Positions 7,431 to 16,622 of a stretch of DNA of 64,000 nucleotides are shown piece after piece (within the stretch, counting starts at the first letter, position 1; every line of letters begins with the position of its first letter). The notes beneath the pieces are model-generated. The model was not told the DNA's origin, searched no databases, and was given only the letters and a program-made list of their open reading frames with translations. The DNA comes from Magnetospirillum sp. 15-1 (GTDB taxonomy: Bacteria > Pseudomonadota > Alphaproteobacteria > Rhodospirillales > Magnetospirillaceae), in the NCBI RefSeq assembly GCF_900184795.1, contig NZ_FXXN01000025.1, forward strand, positions 70,538-134,537. The letters are read 5' to 3'. The position numbers and the translations under genes are program-made.

Positions 7431-8648
7431 TCACCCACCCAACGGCATCAGGTCCTCGAACCACAGATAGGTGCCGACATCGTCGAACATCACCCCGTCG
7501 AAGCCCAGATCCATGACGCCGGCCAGATACTTGCCCAGCATGCCCCGCCATTCGCCGCTGCCCAGGTCGGTGACGAAGGTGCCGGGGTCCTCGTCCAGGG
7601 CGTAGAGGAAGGCGGGATTGCCCACCTCCCAGCCTTTCTGCCAGTACCAGCGCCAGTCATAGGCGCGGCCCAGCGGCATCACGGCGATGACCAGCCGGCG
7701 CGGCCCCAGCTTCTTGAACTTCAGGCGTTGGACGTCGGCCTTGACCAGCAGCTCGGCCGAGCGGTGCGCCACGTCCACCAGGACGATGTCGTAATTGGTC
7801 TCGGCGATGGCCTCGATGAACTTGCCCTTGGTGCCGAAGCGGTCGGAACGCAGCACCGGCAGCCAGTTGCGGGCATTGGCGACGGTAAGGATTTCCTTGG
7901 CGTTCTCGAAGGCGGGATGGGCACGCGGCGTCTCGTCCAGCGGGCCGGTGCCGACCTTGGCATAGGGGGTGACGTGGTCGCGGATGGCGGACTTGTAGGC
8001 GGCCTCGCGCTCGGCCGGCTTGTCGCACATCTCGATGGTCAGCACGTTGCGGCCCTCGGAGCGCAGGGCGTCCAGGGCATAGGTCTCGCGCCGCTGGGTC
8101 TCGGCGCGGGCCTGCTTCTGCTTCAACTCGTTGTACTTGCGCAGTTCCTCGGCCGGGTCATTGCTGAACGGCCCCATCTCCACCGCCACCGGCGGACGGT
8201 GGATTCCGCGCTTCTTCTCGGCGTCCAGTTCCAGATCCAGGTCGCGCCGCGCCTTGATCACCTCGCCCAGCGGCTTGTCGAAGGAATAGGGGCCGCAATA
8301 CAGGCCGTCCATGACGATGCCGTCCAGCACCTTGACCAGCGGCCGGAACACCGAGCGCAGCGGCAGCCGCTTGATGAAGTTGGCGCCGGAGGGATCGTGC
8401 AGGTCGTCCCACTCCATCTCCAGCTCGCCCTTGACCAGCAGCTCCGAGCCGCCGCGCATCAGCACCTGGAAGGCCGGATTGCGCTTCTTGGCATAGGTGC
8501 CCAGTTCGATGACCACGTCGCGGGTCTGCTCGCGGAAATTGGGGATCATGGAGGGCGGCGGCGGCACGAAGTCACGGGGCCGGTCCAGCCCCAGGGCCGG
8601 CGACGCGGCCCCCAGCAGCGCCATCATGGCGATCAGGCGTTTGATCAT
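7431..8648 (-). CDS. Secreted TIM-barrel glycosidase-like protein (TM1410/GH114 type)
   Basis: 405 residues. An N-terminal signal peptide is evident ('[20 protein letters not shown]'). The C-terminal half resembles the GH114 / MJ1477-TM1410 fold: '[16 protein letters not shown]', '[11 protein letters not shown]', '[20 protein letters not shown]', and '[18 protein letters not shown]'. GH114 enzymes include alpha-1,4-polygalactosaminidases acting on exopolysaccharide. A middle region rich in charged residues ('[17 protein letters not shown]') may be coiled coil. The ATG overlaps the upstream oxidoreductase stop (ATGA), so the two are coupled. Substrate unknown. Confidence 0.72.
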   Translation of the reverse strand: MIKRLIAMMALLGAASPALGLDRPRDFVPPPPSMIPNFREQTRDVVIELGTYAKKRNPAFQVLMRGGSELLVKGELEMEWDDLHDPSGANFIKRLPLRSVFRPLVKVLDGIVMDGLYCGPYSFDKPLGEVIKARRDLDLELDAEKKRGIHRPPVAVEMGPFSNDPAEELRKYNELKQKQARAETQRRETYALDALRSEGRNVLTIEMCDKPAEREAAYKSAIRDHVTPYAKVGTGPLDETPRAHPAFENAKEILTVANARNWLPVLRSDRFGTKGKFIEAIAETNYDIVLVDVAHRSAELLVKADVQRLKFKKLGPRRLVIAVMPLGRAYDWRWYWQKGWEVGNPAFLYALDEDPGTFVTDLGSGEWRGMLGKYLAGVMDLGFDGVMFDDVGTYLWFEDLMPLGG

Positions 8649-9754
8649 GCCAGCAACTCCCCCACATGCTTGGCGATGGCAAGACTGGACGTCAGCCCCG
8701 GACTCTCGATGCCGTAAAGGGCGGCCACGCCAGGCAGCCCGGTCTCGGCCGGGCCGTGAATCATGAAATCGGCGGCCGGCGCGCCTTCCGCCGAAATCTT
8801 CGGGCGGATGCCGGCATAGGCGGGTTCCAGCGCGCCGTCGGGCAGGCCGGGCCAGTAGCGGCGGATGGCGGCGTAGAAGGAATCGCCCCGGCGGGGATCG
8901 ACCCGGTAATCCTCGGCCTCCAGCCATTCCACATCGGGACCGAACCGGCCGCGCCCGCCCATGTCCAGGGTGAAGTGCACCCCCAGCCCGGCGGCCACCG
9001 GCACCGGATAGACCAGCCGCGAAAACGGCGTACGGCCGGTCAGCGTGAAGTAATTGCCCTTGCACAGATAGGCCGGCGGCACATTAGCCAGCCCCAGAAC
9101 GCCCCCCAGGCGCGGCGCGGCAAGGCCGGCGGCCAGCACCACCCGGCGGGCCAGCAGGGTGGTGGGCTCGACGCCGCCTACCGAGAGCAGCATGCCGCCA
9201 TCGGTCGGGCGCCCGCCGGTCACCGGCGATTTGACGGCCAGGGCGGCGCCCCGCTCCTCGGCCTCGCCCAGCAGCGACAGCATCAGCCCATGGGTGTCGA
9301 CGATGCCGGTGGAGGGCGACCACAGCGCCGCGACGCAGTTGAGGTCGGGCTCCATCTCCTTGGCATGGGCGGCGGAAACGGGGGCCAGCCCCTCGACACC
9401 GTTGGCCTTGCCCCGGGCGAGGATGGTGTCCAGTTGGGCCGCCTCGGCCTCATTGGTGGCGACGATCAGCTTGCCGGTCATCCTGTGGGGTACGCCGCGC
9501 GTGCTGGCATAATCGCGCAGCATGCGGTTACCGGCCACGCACAGGCGCGCCCGAAGGCTGCCCGCCGGATAGTACATGCCGGCGTGGATCACCTCGGAAT
9601 TGCGCGACGAGATGCCGGTGCCGATGGCGCCCTCGGCTTCCAGGATGATCACCTCGCGGCCGGTCTGGGCCAGGGCGCGCGCCACCGCCAGCCCGACCAC
9701 TCCGGCCCCGATCACCACGCAATCCACCCGTTCGGCGGGGCTTTCCGTCAACAC
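8645..9754 (-). CDS. lhgO: FAD-dependent oxidoreductase, L-2-hydroxyglutarate oxidase-like
   Basis: 369 residues from GTG 9754, which follows GAGGAAG; upstream in-frame sequence (to TTG 9814) is not conserved-looking. The dinucleotide-binding motif is '[17 protein letters not shown]' with an acidic end 'VIILEAE'. Family features follow: '[15 protein letters not shown]', '[20 protein letters not shown]', and the C-terminal '[12 protein letters not shown]' and '[16 protein letters not shown]'. These match the LhgO/YgaF group of D-amino-acid-oxidase-fold enzymes that oxidise L-2-hydroxyglutarate. The substrate is assigned from family only. It is coupled to the glycosidase-like gene. Confidence 0.82.
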   Translation of the reverse strand: MLTESPAERVDCVVIGAGVVGLAVARALAQTGREVIILEAEGAIGTGISSRNSEVIHAGMYYPAGSLRARLCVAGNRMLRDYASTRGVPHRMTGKLIVATNEAEAAQLDTILARGKANGVEGLAPVSAAHAKEMEPDLNCVAALWSPSTGIVDTHGLMLSLLGEAEERGAALAVKSPVTGGRPTDGGMLLSVGGVEPTTLLARRVVLAAGLAAPRLGGVLGLANVPPAYLCKGNYFTLTGRTPFSRLVYPVPVAAGLGVHFTLDMGGRGRFGPDVEWLEAEDYRVDPRRGDSFYAAIRRYWPGLPDGALEPAYAGIRPKISAEGAPAADFMIHGPAETGLPGVAALYGIESPGLTSSLAIAKHVGELLA

Positions 9755-9878
9755 CTTGTTCTTCCTCGATATGGAACCATCTAGATGTCGCGGAGAATAG
9801 CATCGGTGGATCAAGGGTTAAAGGCGCATCGCCGTTGCACCCGCCCCCCGCCACCGCTAGACTCCGCTGCAACGCACC

Positions 9879-11942
9879 ATGACCGGATTTCCGCCCGTGA
9901 CCGTCGACACCGCCCTTTCCGTCTGCCCCCACGACTGCCCCAGCGCCTGCCCGCTGGTGGTGGAGATTCCCGAACCGGGCCGCATCGGCCGGGTGCATGG
10001 CGGCGACATGCCCTATACCGAGGGGGTGGTCTGCGCCAAGGTGGCGCGCTATGCCGAGCGGGTGCACCACGAGGGCCGGCTGACCACGCCGCTGAAGCGC
10101 GTGGGCGCCAAGGGCGAGGGCCGCTTCGCCCCCATCTCGTGGGACGAGGCGCTGGACGAGATCGCCGCCCGCTTCAAAGAGGCGGCCGCCCGGCTGGGGC
10201 CGCAGACGGTATGGCCCTATTTCTACGCCGGCACCATGGGCCTCGTGCAGCAATCGGGCATCAACCGGTTGCGCCGCGTCATGGGCTATTCCGAGCAGGC
10301 CAAGACCATCTGCTCGGCGGCCGCCAGCACCGGCTGGGTGGCGGGCACCGGCGCCAAATGGGGCGTCGACCCGCGCGAAATACCCGAAAGCGACCTGATC
10401 GTCATCTGGGGCGCCAATCCGGCCGCCACCCAGGTGCACCTGATGGGCCTGATCAGTCAGGCGCGCAAGCGGCGCGGCGCCAAGCTGGTGGTGGTCGACC
10501 CCTACCGCACCCCCACCGCCGAGAAGGCCGACCTTCACCTGATGCTGCGCCCCGGCACCGACGGGGCGCTGGCCTGTGCGGTGATGCATGTGATGTTCAG
10601 GGACGGTCTGGCCGACCGCGACTACATGGCCCGCTACACCGACTGCCCCGAACGGCTGGAGCGCCACCTGGAGAGCCGCACGCCGCAATGGGCCGCCGCC
10701 ATCACCGGCCTGTCCGTGGACGAGATCGAGGATTTCTCCCGCCTCTACGGCGGCACCAAGCGCTCGTATCTGCGCTCGGGCTACGGCTATTCGCGGTCGC
10801 GCAACGGCTCGGTCAACCTGCACGCCGTGTCGTGCCTGCCCGCCGTGTCGGGAGCGTGGCGGCACAGGGGCGGCGGCGCGGTGCAAAGCATGGGCGGCGT
10901 CTTCGACCTCAAGCGCACCCTGCTGGACGGCCTGGACGTCCCCGCCCCCAAGGTGCGCGTCCTGGACATGAGCCGCATCGGCCCGGTGCTGACCAACGAC
11001 CCCAAGGATCTGGCCGGCGGCCCGCCGGTCACCGCCATGCTGGTGCAGAATTCCAATCCCGCCACCGTCGCTCCCGACAGCGGCCTGGTGCGCCGGGGAT
11101 TGCTGCGCGACGACCTGTTCCTGGCTGTACACGAGCAGTTCATGACCGCCACGGCGCGCTTCGCCGACATCGTGCTGCCCGCCACCACCAGCATGGAGCA
11201 CGCCGACCTTTATTCCAGCTACGGCCATACCTTCCTGCAGGTGGCCAAGCCGGTGATCCCGCCGGTGGGCGAGAGTCGCGCCAACCACCGGGTGATCGCC
11301 GATCTGGCGGCCCGCCTGGGCGCCGTCCACCCCGGCTTCGAGATGGACGAGTGGGAGATGATCGATCAGGTGCTGGTGGCCTCGGACCTGCCGGGCGCCG
11401 ACGAACTGCACGTGCTGGGCGGGCTGGACTGCGCCAAGGTGTTCGAGGACGCCCATTTCCTTTCCGGCTTCGGCCACGAGGACGGCCGCTTCCGCTTCGC
11501 TCCCGACTGGAAGGCCGAGGGATTGCCCGAACTGCCCGACCACCTGCCGGTCACCGACGACGCCGACGCGGCCCATCCCTTCCGCCTGATCACGCCGCCG
11601 TCGCGGCACTTCCTCAACACCAGCTTCACCGAGATGCCCACCTCGCGAGCAGGGGCCGGGCGGCCCACCGCCCTGATCCACACCGACGACTGCGCCGCCC
11701 TGGCGCTTACCGATGGCGGGCTGGTGACCCTGGGCAATTCCAAGGCGGAGGTCACCGTCCACGTCAAGCCGACCCCCGGCATCGCCCGGGGCGTGGTGGC
11801 GGTGGAAGGCATCTGGCCCGACGAGTTCTTCGAGGGCGGCCTGGGCATCAATCATCTGACCAGCGCCGACCCGGCCGTGCCGGGCGGCGGCGCCGTCTTC
11901 CACGACACCAAGGTCTGGCTGAAACAGGTGGAACCGTCATGA
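9879..11942 (+). CDS. Molybdopterin oxidoreductase (DMSO reductase family) with N-terminal Fe-S motif
   Basis: 687 residues. The N-terminus has C-x3-C-x3-C ('VCPHDCPSACPL', residues about 15-26) and a fourth Cys in 'GVVCAK', which would bind one 4Fe-4S cluster. Downstream are 'ISWDEALDEIAARFKEA', 'DLIVIWGANPAATQVH', 'AKLVVVDPYRTPTAEKAD', 'PATTSMEHADLYSSYGHTF' and a C-terminal molydopterin-binding barrel ('TPPSRHFLNTSF'). No Tat signal is visible, so it is likely cytoplasmic. The expected Mo-ligand region reads 'TICSAAASTGW'. The substrate is unknown. Its stop overlaps the mipZ start (ATGA), an unusual partner. Confidence 0.88.
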   Translation: MTGFPPVTVDTALSVCPHDCPSACPLVVEIPEPGRIGRVHGGDMPYTEGVVCAKVARYAERVHHEGRLTTPLKRVGAKGEGRFAPISWDEALDEIAARFKEAAARLGPQTVWPYFYAGTMGLVQQSGINRLRRVMGYSEQAKTICSAAASTGWVAGTGAKWGVDPREIPESDLIVIWGANPAATQVHLMGLISQARKRRGAKLVVVDPYRTPTAEKADLHLMLRPGTDGALACAVMHVMFRDGLADRDYMARYTDCPERLERHLESRTPQWAAAITGLSVDEIEDFSRLYGGTKRSYLRSGYGYSRSRNGSVNLHAVSCLPAVSGAWRHRGGGAVQSMGGVFDLKRTLLDGLDVPAPKVRVLDMSRIGPVLTNDPKDLAGGPPVTAMLVQNSNPATVAPDSGLVRRGLLRDDLFLAVHEQFMTATARFADIVLPATTSMEHADLYSSYGHTFLQVAKPVIPPVGESRANHRVIADLAARLGAVHPGFEMDEWEMIDQVLVASDLPGADELHVLGGLDCAKVFEDAHFLSGFGHEDGRFRFAPDWKAEGLPELPDHLPVTDDADAAHPFRLITPPSRHFLNTSFTEMPTSRAGAGRPTALIHTDDCAALALTDGGLVTLGNSKAEVTVHVKPTPGIARGVVAVEGIWPDEFFEGGLGINHLTSADPAVPGGGAVFHDTKVWLKQVEPS

Positions 11943-12757
11943 AGAAAGCCCACGTCATCGTCGTCGGCAACGAGAAGGGCGGCACCGGCAAGTCGACCAT
12001 CTCCATGCACCTGATCGTCAGCCTGCTGGACAAGGGGCTGTCGGTGGGCAGCATCGACATCGACGCCCGCCAGGCGACTTTGACCCGCTATATCGGCAAC
12101 CGGGCGGCCCGGCAGGACCGCGCCGAACTGGGCCTGCCCCTGCCCGAGCACGTGGCCATTCCGCCCTCCGGCGACGGGGCGGCCGATTGCGCCCGGCTGG
12201 AGGAGGTGTTCAAGGATTTCGTCGCCCGCCACGATGTGGTGCTGATCGATACTCCCGGCAGCGATCACCCCATGTCGCGCCTCGGCCACTCCTTCGCCGA
12301 TACCCTGGTGACGCCGCTGAACGATTCCCTGGTGGACCTGGACGTGCTGGCCCTGGTGGAACCGGGCAGCATGAAGATCCGCCGTCCCAGCCACTACGCC
12401 GAGATGGTGTGGGAGACCAAGAAGGCCCGCGCCATGCGGGGCGAGAAAGCGGTGGTCGACTGGATCGTGCTCAGGAACCGCCTGTCCACCCTGGACGCGC
12501 GCAACAAGCGCGACATGGAGAAGCTGCTGGCCGATTTGTCCAAGCGGGTGGGCTTCCGCGTCATTCCCGGCCTGGGCGAGCGGGTGATCTACCGCTCCAT
12601 GTTCCTGGAAGGCCTGACCCTCATCGACCTGAAGAAGAAGCCGCTGGGCTTCGACTTCAACATGAGCCACGTGGCGGCCCGCCAGGAACTGCGCACCCTG
12701 GTCGAGGCCATCGGCCTCAGTGCCGGGTCGTCGCAATCGCCTGCGGCTGCTGGATGA
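11939..12757 (+). CDS. mipZ: Division-plane positioning ATPase MipZ
   Basis: 272 residues, a ParA/MinD-superfamily ATPase. The deviant Walker A is '[10 protein letters not shown]' at about residues 10-19. The MipZ-specific '[18 protein letters not shown]' follows, then Walker B 'DVVLIDTPG'. In Caulobacter and Magnetospirillum MipZ binds ParB near the origin, forms a bipolar gradient and inhibits FtsZ polymerisation away from midcell. The ftsZ operon is in the same window, about 34 kb away. The start overlaps the molybdopterin gene by 4 bases; the 3' end overlaps the convergent chemoreceptor-like gene by 41 bases. Confidence 0.92.
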   Translation: MKKAHVIVVGNEKGGTGKSTISMHLIVSLLDKGLSVGSIDIDARQATLTRYIGNRAARQDRAELGLPLPEHVAIPPSGDGAADCARLEEVFKDFVARHDVVLIDTPGSDHPMSRLGHSFADTLVTPLNDSLVDLDVLALVEPGSMKIRRPSHYAEMVWETKKARAMRGEKAVVDWIVLRNRLSTLDARNKRDMEKLLADLSKRVGFRVIPGLGERVIYRSMFLEGLTLIDLKKKPLGFDFNMSHVAARQELRTLVEAIGLSAGSSQSPAAAG

Positions 12758-13766
12758 TCACCCCGTACCAGCCCAGCCCCTCGTAGGTCTCGTAGCCCGG
12801 CGTCAGGGAGTAGCCGATCACCGTGCCGCGATCGTCCACATAGGAGCCGGCCGTGCCGTGCCGGGTGTCCAGCGGCACCCGCTCGGTCAGCACGCCCAGG
12901 CCGTCCGAGGCGGCGATCACCCGGAAATCCTGGTCCAGCAACAGACAGCGGGTGGCGGCTTTCTCCTCCTCGCGCAGGCGCACGCCCTTGACCACGCTCT
13001 CGGCCTGGGCCTGCCAGTCGAAGAAGATGCCCAGCGCGCCGATCACCCGGCCGCAATTGTCGCCGCCCTCGCGGATGGCGGCGCTGTAGGTGGCCACCTG
13101 GGCCCCGCCCAGTTGCGGGTTGGTGGAAATGTCGGCCACCGCGTATTCGCCGCCGTCGCGGCTCGCCATGGCCCCCTTGAACCACGACTGGCCCGACACG
13201 TCGGAACCGATGGCCCGCGGGTAACGGTCGGGACGGCCGCAGGCCACCACCCGGCCTTCGGCATCGGCGATCCACAGGTCGAGATAGACCGTGTAGGAAT
13301 CCAGGATGACGCCCAGGCGGCGACAGGCGAAATTGGCCGCCTCGGCGTTCTCCTGGGCCAGACACTCCACCACGGCGGAATCGGTGGCCCACCAGCGCAC
13401 GTCGCAGGAGCGCTCATAGAGGTTGCGGTCGATGATCTCGATCATGTTGAGCGCCAGATCGGCGAGGCGCGAGCCGCGCAACTGCTTGACCATCACCTGC
13501 CCCAGGCTCATCAGGTCGTTGATGGTCGAAGACAGCTCGCCCTCCAGCGACCGGGTGATGGTGTTGATGTTGTCCGAGACGTTCTTGACCTCGTTGGCGA
13601 CGACGGCGAAGCCGCGCCCCAACTCGCCGGCCCGCGCCGCCTCGATCAGGGCGTTGAGCGACAAGATACGGGTGGTGCCCGTCACCTTCTTGATTTCGCT
13701 GATCTTGTCGTTGGCAACCGCATGCACCGCCTGGGTCAGTTCCAGGATTCGTTCCGGCTCGGCCAT
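12717..13766 (-). CDS. Soluble chemoreceptor-like protein: signalling hairpin followed by Cache/PAS-like domain
   Basis: 349 residues from ATG 13766 (GGGGGTGGGG upstream); TTG at 13778 is an alternative. Residues about 15-75 match the tip of a methyl-accepting signalling hairpin: '[20 protein letters not shown]', then '[18 protein letters not shown]'. After a helical linker, residues 130-340 look like a Cache/PAS-type sensor: '[20 protein letters not shown]', '[14 protein letters not shown]', '[11 protein letters not shown]'. There is no membrane segment and no HAMP domain. The order is the reverse of normal chemoreceptors and the hairpin is short. It probably feeds a cytoplasmic signal to CheA/CheW; this is inference. 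Confidence 0.82.
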   Translation of the reverse strand: MAEPERILELTQAVHAVANDKISEIKKVTGTTRILSLNALIEAARAGELGRGFAVVANEVKNVSDNINTITRSLEGELSSTINDLMSLGQVMVKQLRGSRLADLALNMIEIIDRNLYERSCDVRWWATDSAVVECLAQENAEAANFACRRLGVILDSYTVYLDLWIADAEGRVVACGRPDRYPRAIGSDVSGQSWFKGAMASRDGGEYAVADISTNPQLGGAQVATYSAAIREGGDNCGRVIGALGIFFDWQAQAESVVKGVRLREEEKAATRCLLLDQDFRVIAASDGLGVLTERVPLDTRHGTAGSYVDDRGTVIGYSLTPGYETYEGLGWYGVIIQQPQAIATTRH

Positions 13767-13845
13767 CCCCACCCCCAATGCCTATTTTTTGAACCGCTGA
13801 TATATTGTCGCTTCTTTTTTAGGCATTGAAAATGTGGTTTATCAA

Positions 13846-13875
13846 CAAAAAATGCCCCGCCGGAAGGCGGGGCAT
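13846..13875 (-). terminator. Rho-independent terminator of dksA
   Basis: A perfect 10-bp stem, ATGCCCCGCC (13852-13861) with GGCGGGGCAT (13866-13875), has a GGAA loop. Read on the minus strand, downstream of dksA, it is followed by TTTTTGTTG. This is the expected shape of an intrinsic terminator. Confidence 0.9.
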
Positions 13876-13904
13876 TGGCAACTATACTTATGTCCGGGGA
13901 GGAC

Positions 13905-14321
13905 TTAGTCCTCGCGGTGGGTCCGCTCCAACCGCTCGTGACGCTCCTGCGCCTCGATGGACAGGGTGGCGATGGGCCGCGCCTCAAGGCGGCGGATGCT
14001 GATGGGCTCGCCCGTCTCCTCGCAATAACCGTAGGAGCCGTCGGCGACACGGCCGATGGCGGCATCGATCTTGGAGATCAGCTTGCGCTCGCGGTCGCGG
14101 GTCCGAAGCTCCAGCGCACGGTCGGCCTCGGCGGAGGCGCGGTCGGCGATATCCGGCTCCTGCATGCCGCCTTCCTGAAGGTGCTGAAGGGTCTCGTCGG
14201 ATTCCCGCAGGAGTTCGGCCCGCCACCGCAGCAGCTTCTGGCGAAAATACTCCCTCATGGTGTCGTTCATGAAGGGCTCGTCCTCGGACGGAACGTAGTC
14301 CGGCGGCAACGTGACGTTCAT
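13905..14321 (-). CDS. dksA: RNA polymerase-binding transcription factor DksA
   Basis: 138 residues, normal DksA length. N-terminal coiled coil with 'MREYFRQKLLRWRAELLRES'; 'DIADRASAEADRALELRTRD' carries the acidic tip region; the C-terminus reads 'GSYGYCEETGEPISIRRLEA' then 'RPIATLSIEAQERHERLE'. DksA binds the RNA polymerase secondary channel and works with ppGpp on rRNA and amino-acid promoters. Only one of the four zinc cysteines remains, so this is a zinc-independent form. It is monocistronic, with its own terminator. ATG 14321 has CGAGGGATCG upstream. Confidence 0.92.
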   Translation of the reverse strand: MNVTLPPDYVPSEDEPFMNDTMREYFRQKLLRWRAELLRESDETLQHLQEGGMQEPDIADRASAEADRALELRTRDRERKLISKIDAAIGRVADGSYGYCEETGEPISIRRLEARPIATLSIEAQERHERLERTHRED

Positions 14322-14449
14322 ACGATCCCTCGAATTCCTGCTCGGGGTTCAAGTCGCTGCGCAATATATGGATAGGGGCGCACCCTCGCAAGCGCCGTCT
14401 TGCATCCCGGCACCCCATCGAAGGGTAAAATCGGCTCGCAACAGGAAAA

Positions 14450-14881
14450 TCAGCCGCGCGGCGACAGTTTGGCCAGTTCGACCTCGACGCGGAGTTCGAT
14501 CTCGTCAAGGATCGCCGCAAGACGCGGATCGCCGCAATTCTCGCGCCGGGCCCGCACGTTCTGGGCCAGGGCCATCATCCGGCCACTGGGAATTTCCCCC
14601 ATCAGCAGGCCGTGACGCAGTTCTTCCAGACCGTCCAGCAATTCCTCGCCGCGACGGACCAGGCGGCGCCGCGACTCGCGCTCGGTCGAATTATCCACCT
14701 GCTGGACCAGAAGAAGGGCGTCGATGCCGGTCATGCCCATGGGGGCCTCGACGGCATGCGCCTCCTCCATCGAATCCATGGAATCGATGAGAGCCTTCTT
14801 GAACTCGCCCTTGGCGCCTGAACTTGCGGACTTCTTGGTGCCGGAGACGGCACCCTTGGAGCCCACGCCTGAAATCTTCAT
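14450..14881 (-). CDS. fliX: Flagellar assembly regulator FliX
   Basis: 143 residues. N-terminal 'MKISGVGSKGAVSGTKK', central 'GMTGIDALLLVQQVDN' and a helical C-terminus 'LLDGLEELRHGLLMGEIPSG' match FliX. In Caulobacter FliX links early flagellar assembly to activity of the sigma-54 activator FlbD and so to class III/IV gene expression. It is divergent from flgI, the classic arrangement, and the 238-base interval holds a sigma-54-type promoter facing flgI. No flbD homologue lies in the window. Confidence 0.88.
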   Translation of the reverse strand: MKISGVGSKGAVSGTKKSASSGAKGEFKKALIDSMDSMEEAHAVEAPMGMTGIDALLLVQQVDNSTERESRRRLVRRGEELLDGLEELRHGLLMGEIPSGRMMALAQNVRARRENCGDPRLAAILDEIELRVEVELAKLSPRG

Positions 14882-15054
14882 GCCCCGATTCTACCCGGTT
14901 GGGCCAGAGTACGACAGGCGTTATTTCGCCAGAGCCGGCGCTCCGGGTCAACTGGGCAGGTTTTGCCGGGCCAAAGGGCCTTAACTGCCCGGCTAAAACC
15001 GCCGCAGCCTCTGAACGCAAAGCGGCATCACATTGAAATACAACGAACTTTTCT

Positions 15055-15071
15055 TTGGCATGACTTTCGCA
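15055..15071 (+). promoter_or_regulatory. Sigma-54-type promoter for the flgI operon
   Basis: TTGGCATGACTTTCGCA has GG (15057-15058) and GC (15069-15070) separated by exactly 10 bases, and differs from the consensus TTGGCACG-N4-TTGCA at two conserved positions. The predicted start of transcription is near 15082, leaving about a 38-base leader before flgI ATG 15120. The fit with FliX/FlbD control of flagellar genes supports it. Confidence 0.7.
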
Positions 15072-15119
15072 AGAGCATGGCTGCCAGACCCATATTTTGT
15101 TCGTTGGGATGAGACCGCC

Positions 15120-16298
15120 ATGAGACCCATTGTCCGCCGAGCCCTGTTTCCCGCCGAACCGATCCGCGCCCTGCTGCTGGCCGCCTCGCTGCTGGCCGCG
15201 ACGCTGGGCATGATGCCCGCCGAAGCCTTCGGGGCCTCGCGCATCAAGGACATCGCCGATTTCGAGGGCGTCCGCGACAACATGCTGGTGGGCTACGGCC
15301 TGGTGGTCGGCCTCAACGGAACCGGTGACTCGCTGACCAACGCGCCGTTCACCAAGGAAAGCCTGACCGGCATGCTGGAGCGCCTGGGCGTCAACATCCG
15401 CGACAAGACCGGCACCATCAGCAGCCAGCTCACTCCCAAGAACGTCGCCGCCGTGATGATCACCGCCGTCCTGCCGCCTTTCGGCCGCCAGGGCACCCGC
15501 ATCGACGTCAACGTCTCGGCCATGGGCGACGCCAAGGACCTGCGCGGCGGCACCCTGCTGGTCACCCCGCTGATCGGCGCCGACGGCGAGGTCTATGCCG
15601 TGGGCCAGGGCCAGGTGGCGACCGGCGGCTTCACCGCCTCGGGCGCCTCGGGCTCGTCGGTCACCAAGGGCGTGCCCACCGCCGGCCGCATCGCCAACGG
15701 GGCCATCGTCGAGCGCGAACTGCCCTTCGAGATGTCGCACCTGGAATCGGTCAAGGTGTCGTTGCGCAATCCCGACTTCACCACCTCGCGCCGCATCTCC
15801 CAGGCCATCAACTCCTTCCTGGGCGGCGACATGGCGCGCCCCATCGACCCCGGCACGGTGCAGATCTCGGTTCCGCCGGGCTATCGCGGCAACGTGGTCG
15901 GCCTGCTGACCGATATCGAGCAACTGCGCGTCGAGCCCGACCAGATGGCCCGCGTGGTGATCGACGAAGTGTCCGGCACCATCGTCATGGGCGAGAACGT
16001 GCGCATCAGCACGGTGGCCATCGCCCAGGGCCAGCTGACCATCCGCATCACCGAGACGCCGCAGGTCTCCCAGCCCTCGCCCTTCTCCGATAGCGGCACC
16101 ACCACCACCGTGCCGCGCACCGACATCCAGGTGGACGAAGGCGCCGGCAACAAGCTGGCCGTGGTCCCCCACAAGGTCACCCTGCAGGAGCTGGTCGAGG
16201 GCCTGAACAGCTTGGGGATAGGCCCGCGCGACCTGATCACCATCCTTCAGGCCATCAAGGCGGCGGGTGCGCTGCAGGCCGAACTGGAGGTCCTGTGA
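15120..16298 (+). CDS. flgI: Flagellar P-ring protein FlgI
   Basis: 392 residues from ATG 15120; an in-frame TTG at 15033 would place non-signal-like residues, and the promoter itself, inside the gene. A signal peptide ends near 'MMPAEAFG|ASRIKD'. Mature FlgI motifs are clear: 'IADFEGVRDNMLVGYGLVVG', 'GLNGTGDSLTNAPFT', 'NVAAVMITAVLPPFGRQG', 'IDVNVSAMGDA', and the C-terminal 'LQELVEGLNSLGIGPRDLI'. It forms the periplasmic bushing around the rod. First gene of flgI-flgJ(N)-flgN-flgK-flgL; it overlaps the next gene by one base (TGATG). Confidence 0.97.
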   Translation: MRPIVRRALFPAEPIRALLLAASLLAATLGMMPAEAFGASRIKDIADFEGVRDNMLVGYGLVVGLNGTGDSLTNAPFTKESLTGMLERLGVNIRDKTGTISSQLTPKNVAAVMITAVLPPFGRQGTRIDVNVSAMGDAKDLRGGTLLVTPLIGADGEVYAVGQGQVATGGFTASGASGSSVTKGVPTAGRIANGAIVERELPFEMSHLESVKVSLRNPDFTTSRRISQAINSFLGGDMARPIDPGTVQISVPPGYRGNVVGLLTDIEQLRVEPDQMARVVIDEVSGTIVMGENVRISTVAIAQGQLTIRITETPQVSQPSPFSDSGTTTTVPRTDIQVDEGAGNKLAVVPHKVTLQELVEGLNSLGIGPRDLITILQAIKAAGALQAELEVL

Positions 16299-16621
16299 TG
16301 AGCACGCTCCCCTCCCTGGCCGCCATGCCCTTCACCGATACCGGCATGCCGGGGGTGAAGATGCCCAAGGCCAATCCCGCCGAAACCGCCAAGGCCGCCA
16401 AGGCCGGCCGCCAGTTCGAGGCCATGTATATGAGCCAGATGATGCAGCACATGTTCGAAGGCATCAAAACCGACGGCATCTTCGGCGGCGGCAGCGGCGA
16501 GCAGATGTTCCGGTCCCTGCTGATCGACGAGTACGGCAAGATGGTCGCCAGCAAGGGCAATGGCATCGGGATCGGCGCCGCCGTCCAGAAAATGCTGCTG
16601 AGCCACCAGGAGGTGCAGTGA
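16298..16621 (+). CDS. flgJ: Rod-binding protein, FlgJ N-terminal-domain type
   Basis: 107 residues. The core 'AGRQFEAMYMSQMMQHMFEG', 'GGSGEQMFRSLLIDEYGKM', 'ASKGNGIGIGAAVQKMLL' is the FlgJ N-terminal rod-binding domain (also called CheL in some alphaproteobacteria). The peptidoglycan hydrolase domain found in enteric FlgJ is absent, as is usual in alphaproteobacteria, so a separate hydrolase would open the wall for the rod. ATG 16298 overlaps the flgI stop; GTG 16295 just before is an alternative. Upstream GGAGG supports either start. Confidence 0.9.
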   Translation: MSTLPSLAAMPFTDTGMPGVKMPKANPAETAKAAKAGRQFEAMYMSQMMQHMFEGIKTDGIFGGGSGEQMFRSLLIDEYGKMVASKGNGIGIGAAVQKMLLSHQEVQ

Positions 16622-16622
16622 C

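Noticed and set aside
9528-11903. 791-codon minus-strand open frame
   Set aside because: Antisense to the molybdopterin oxidoreductase, which has clear motifs.
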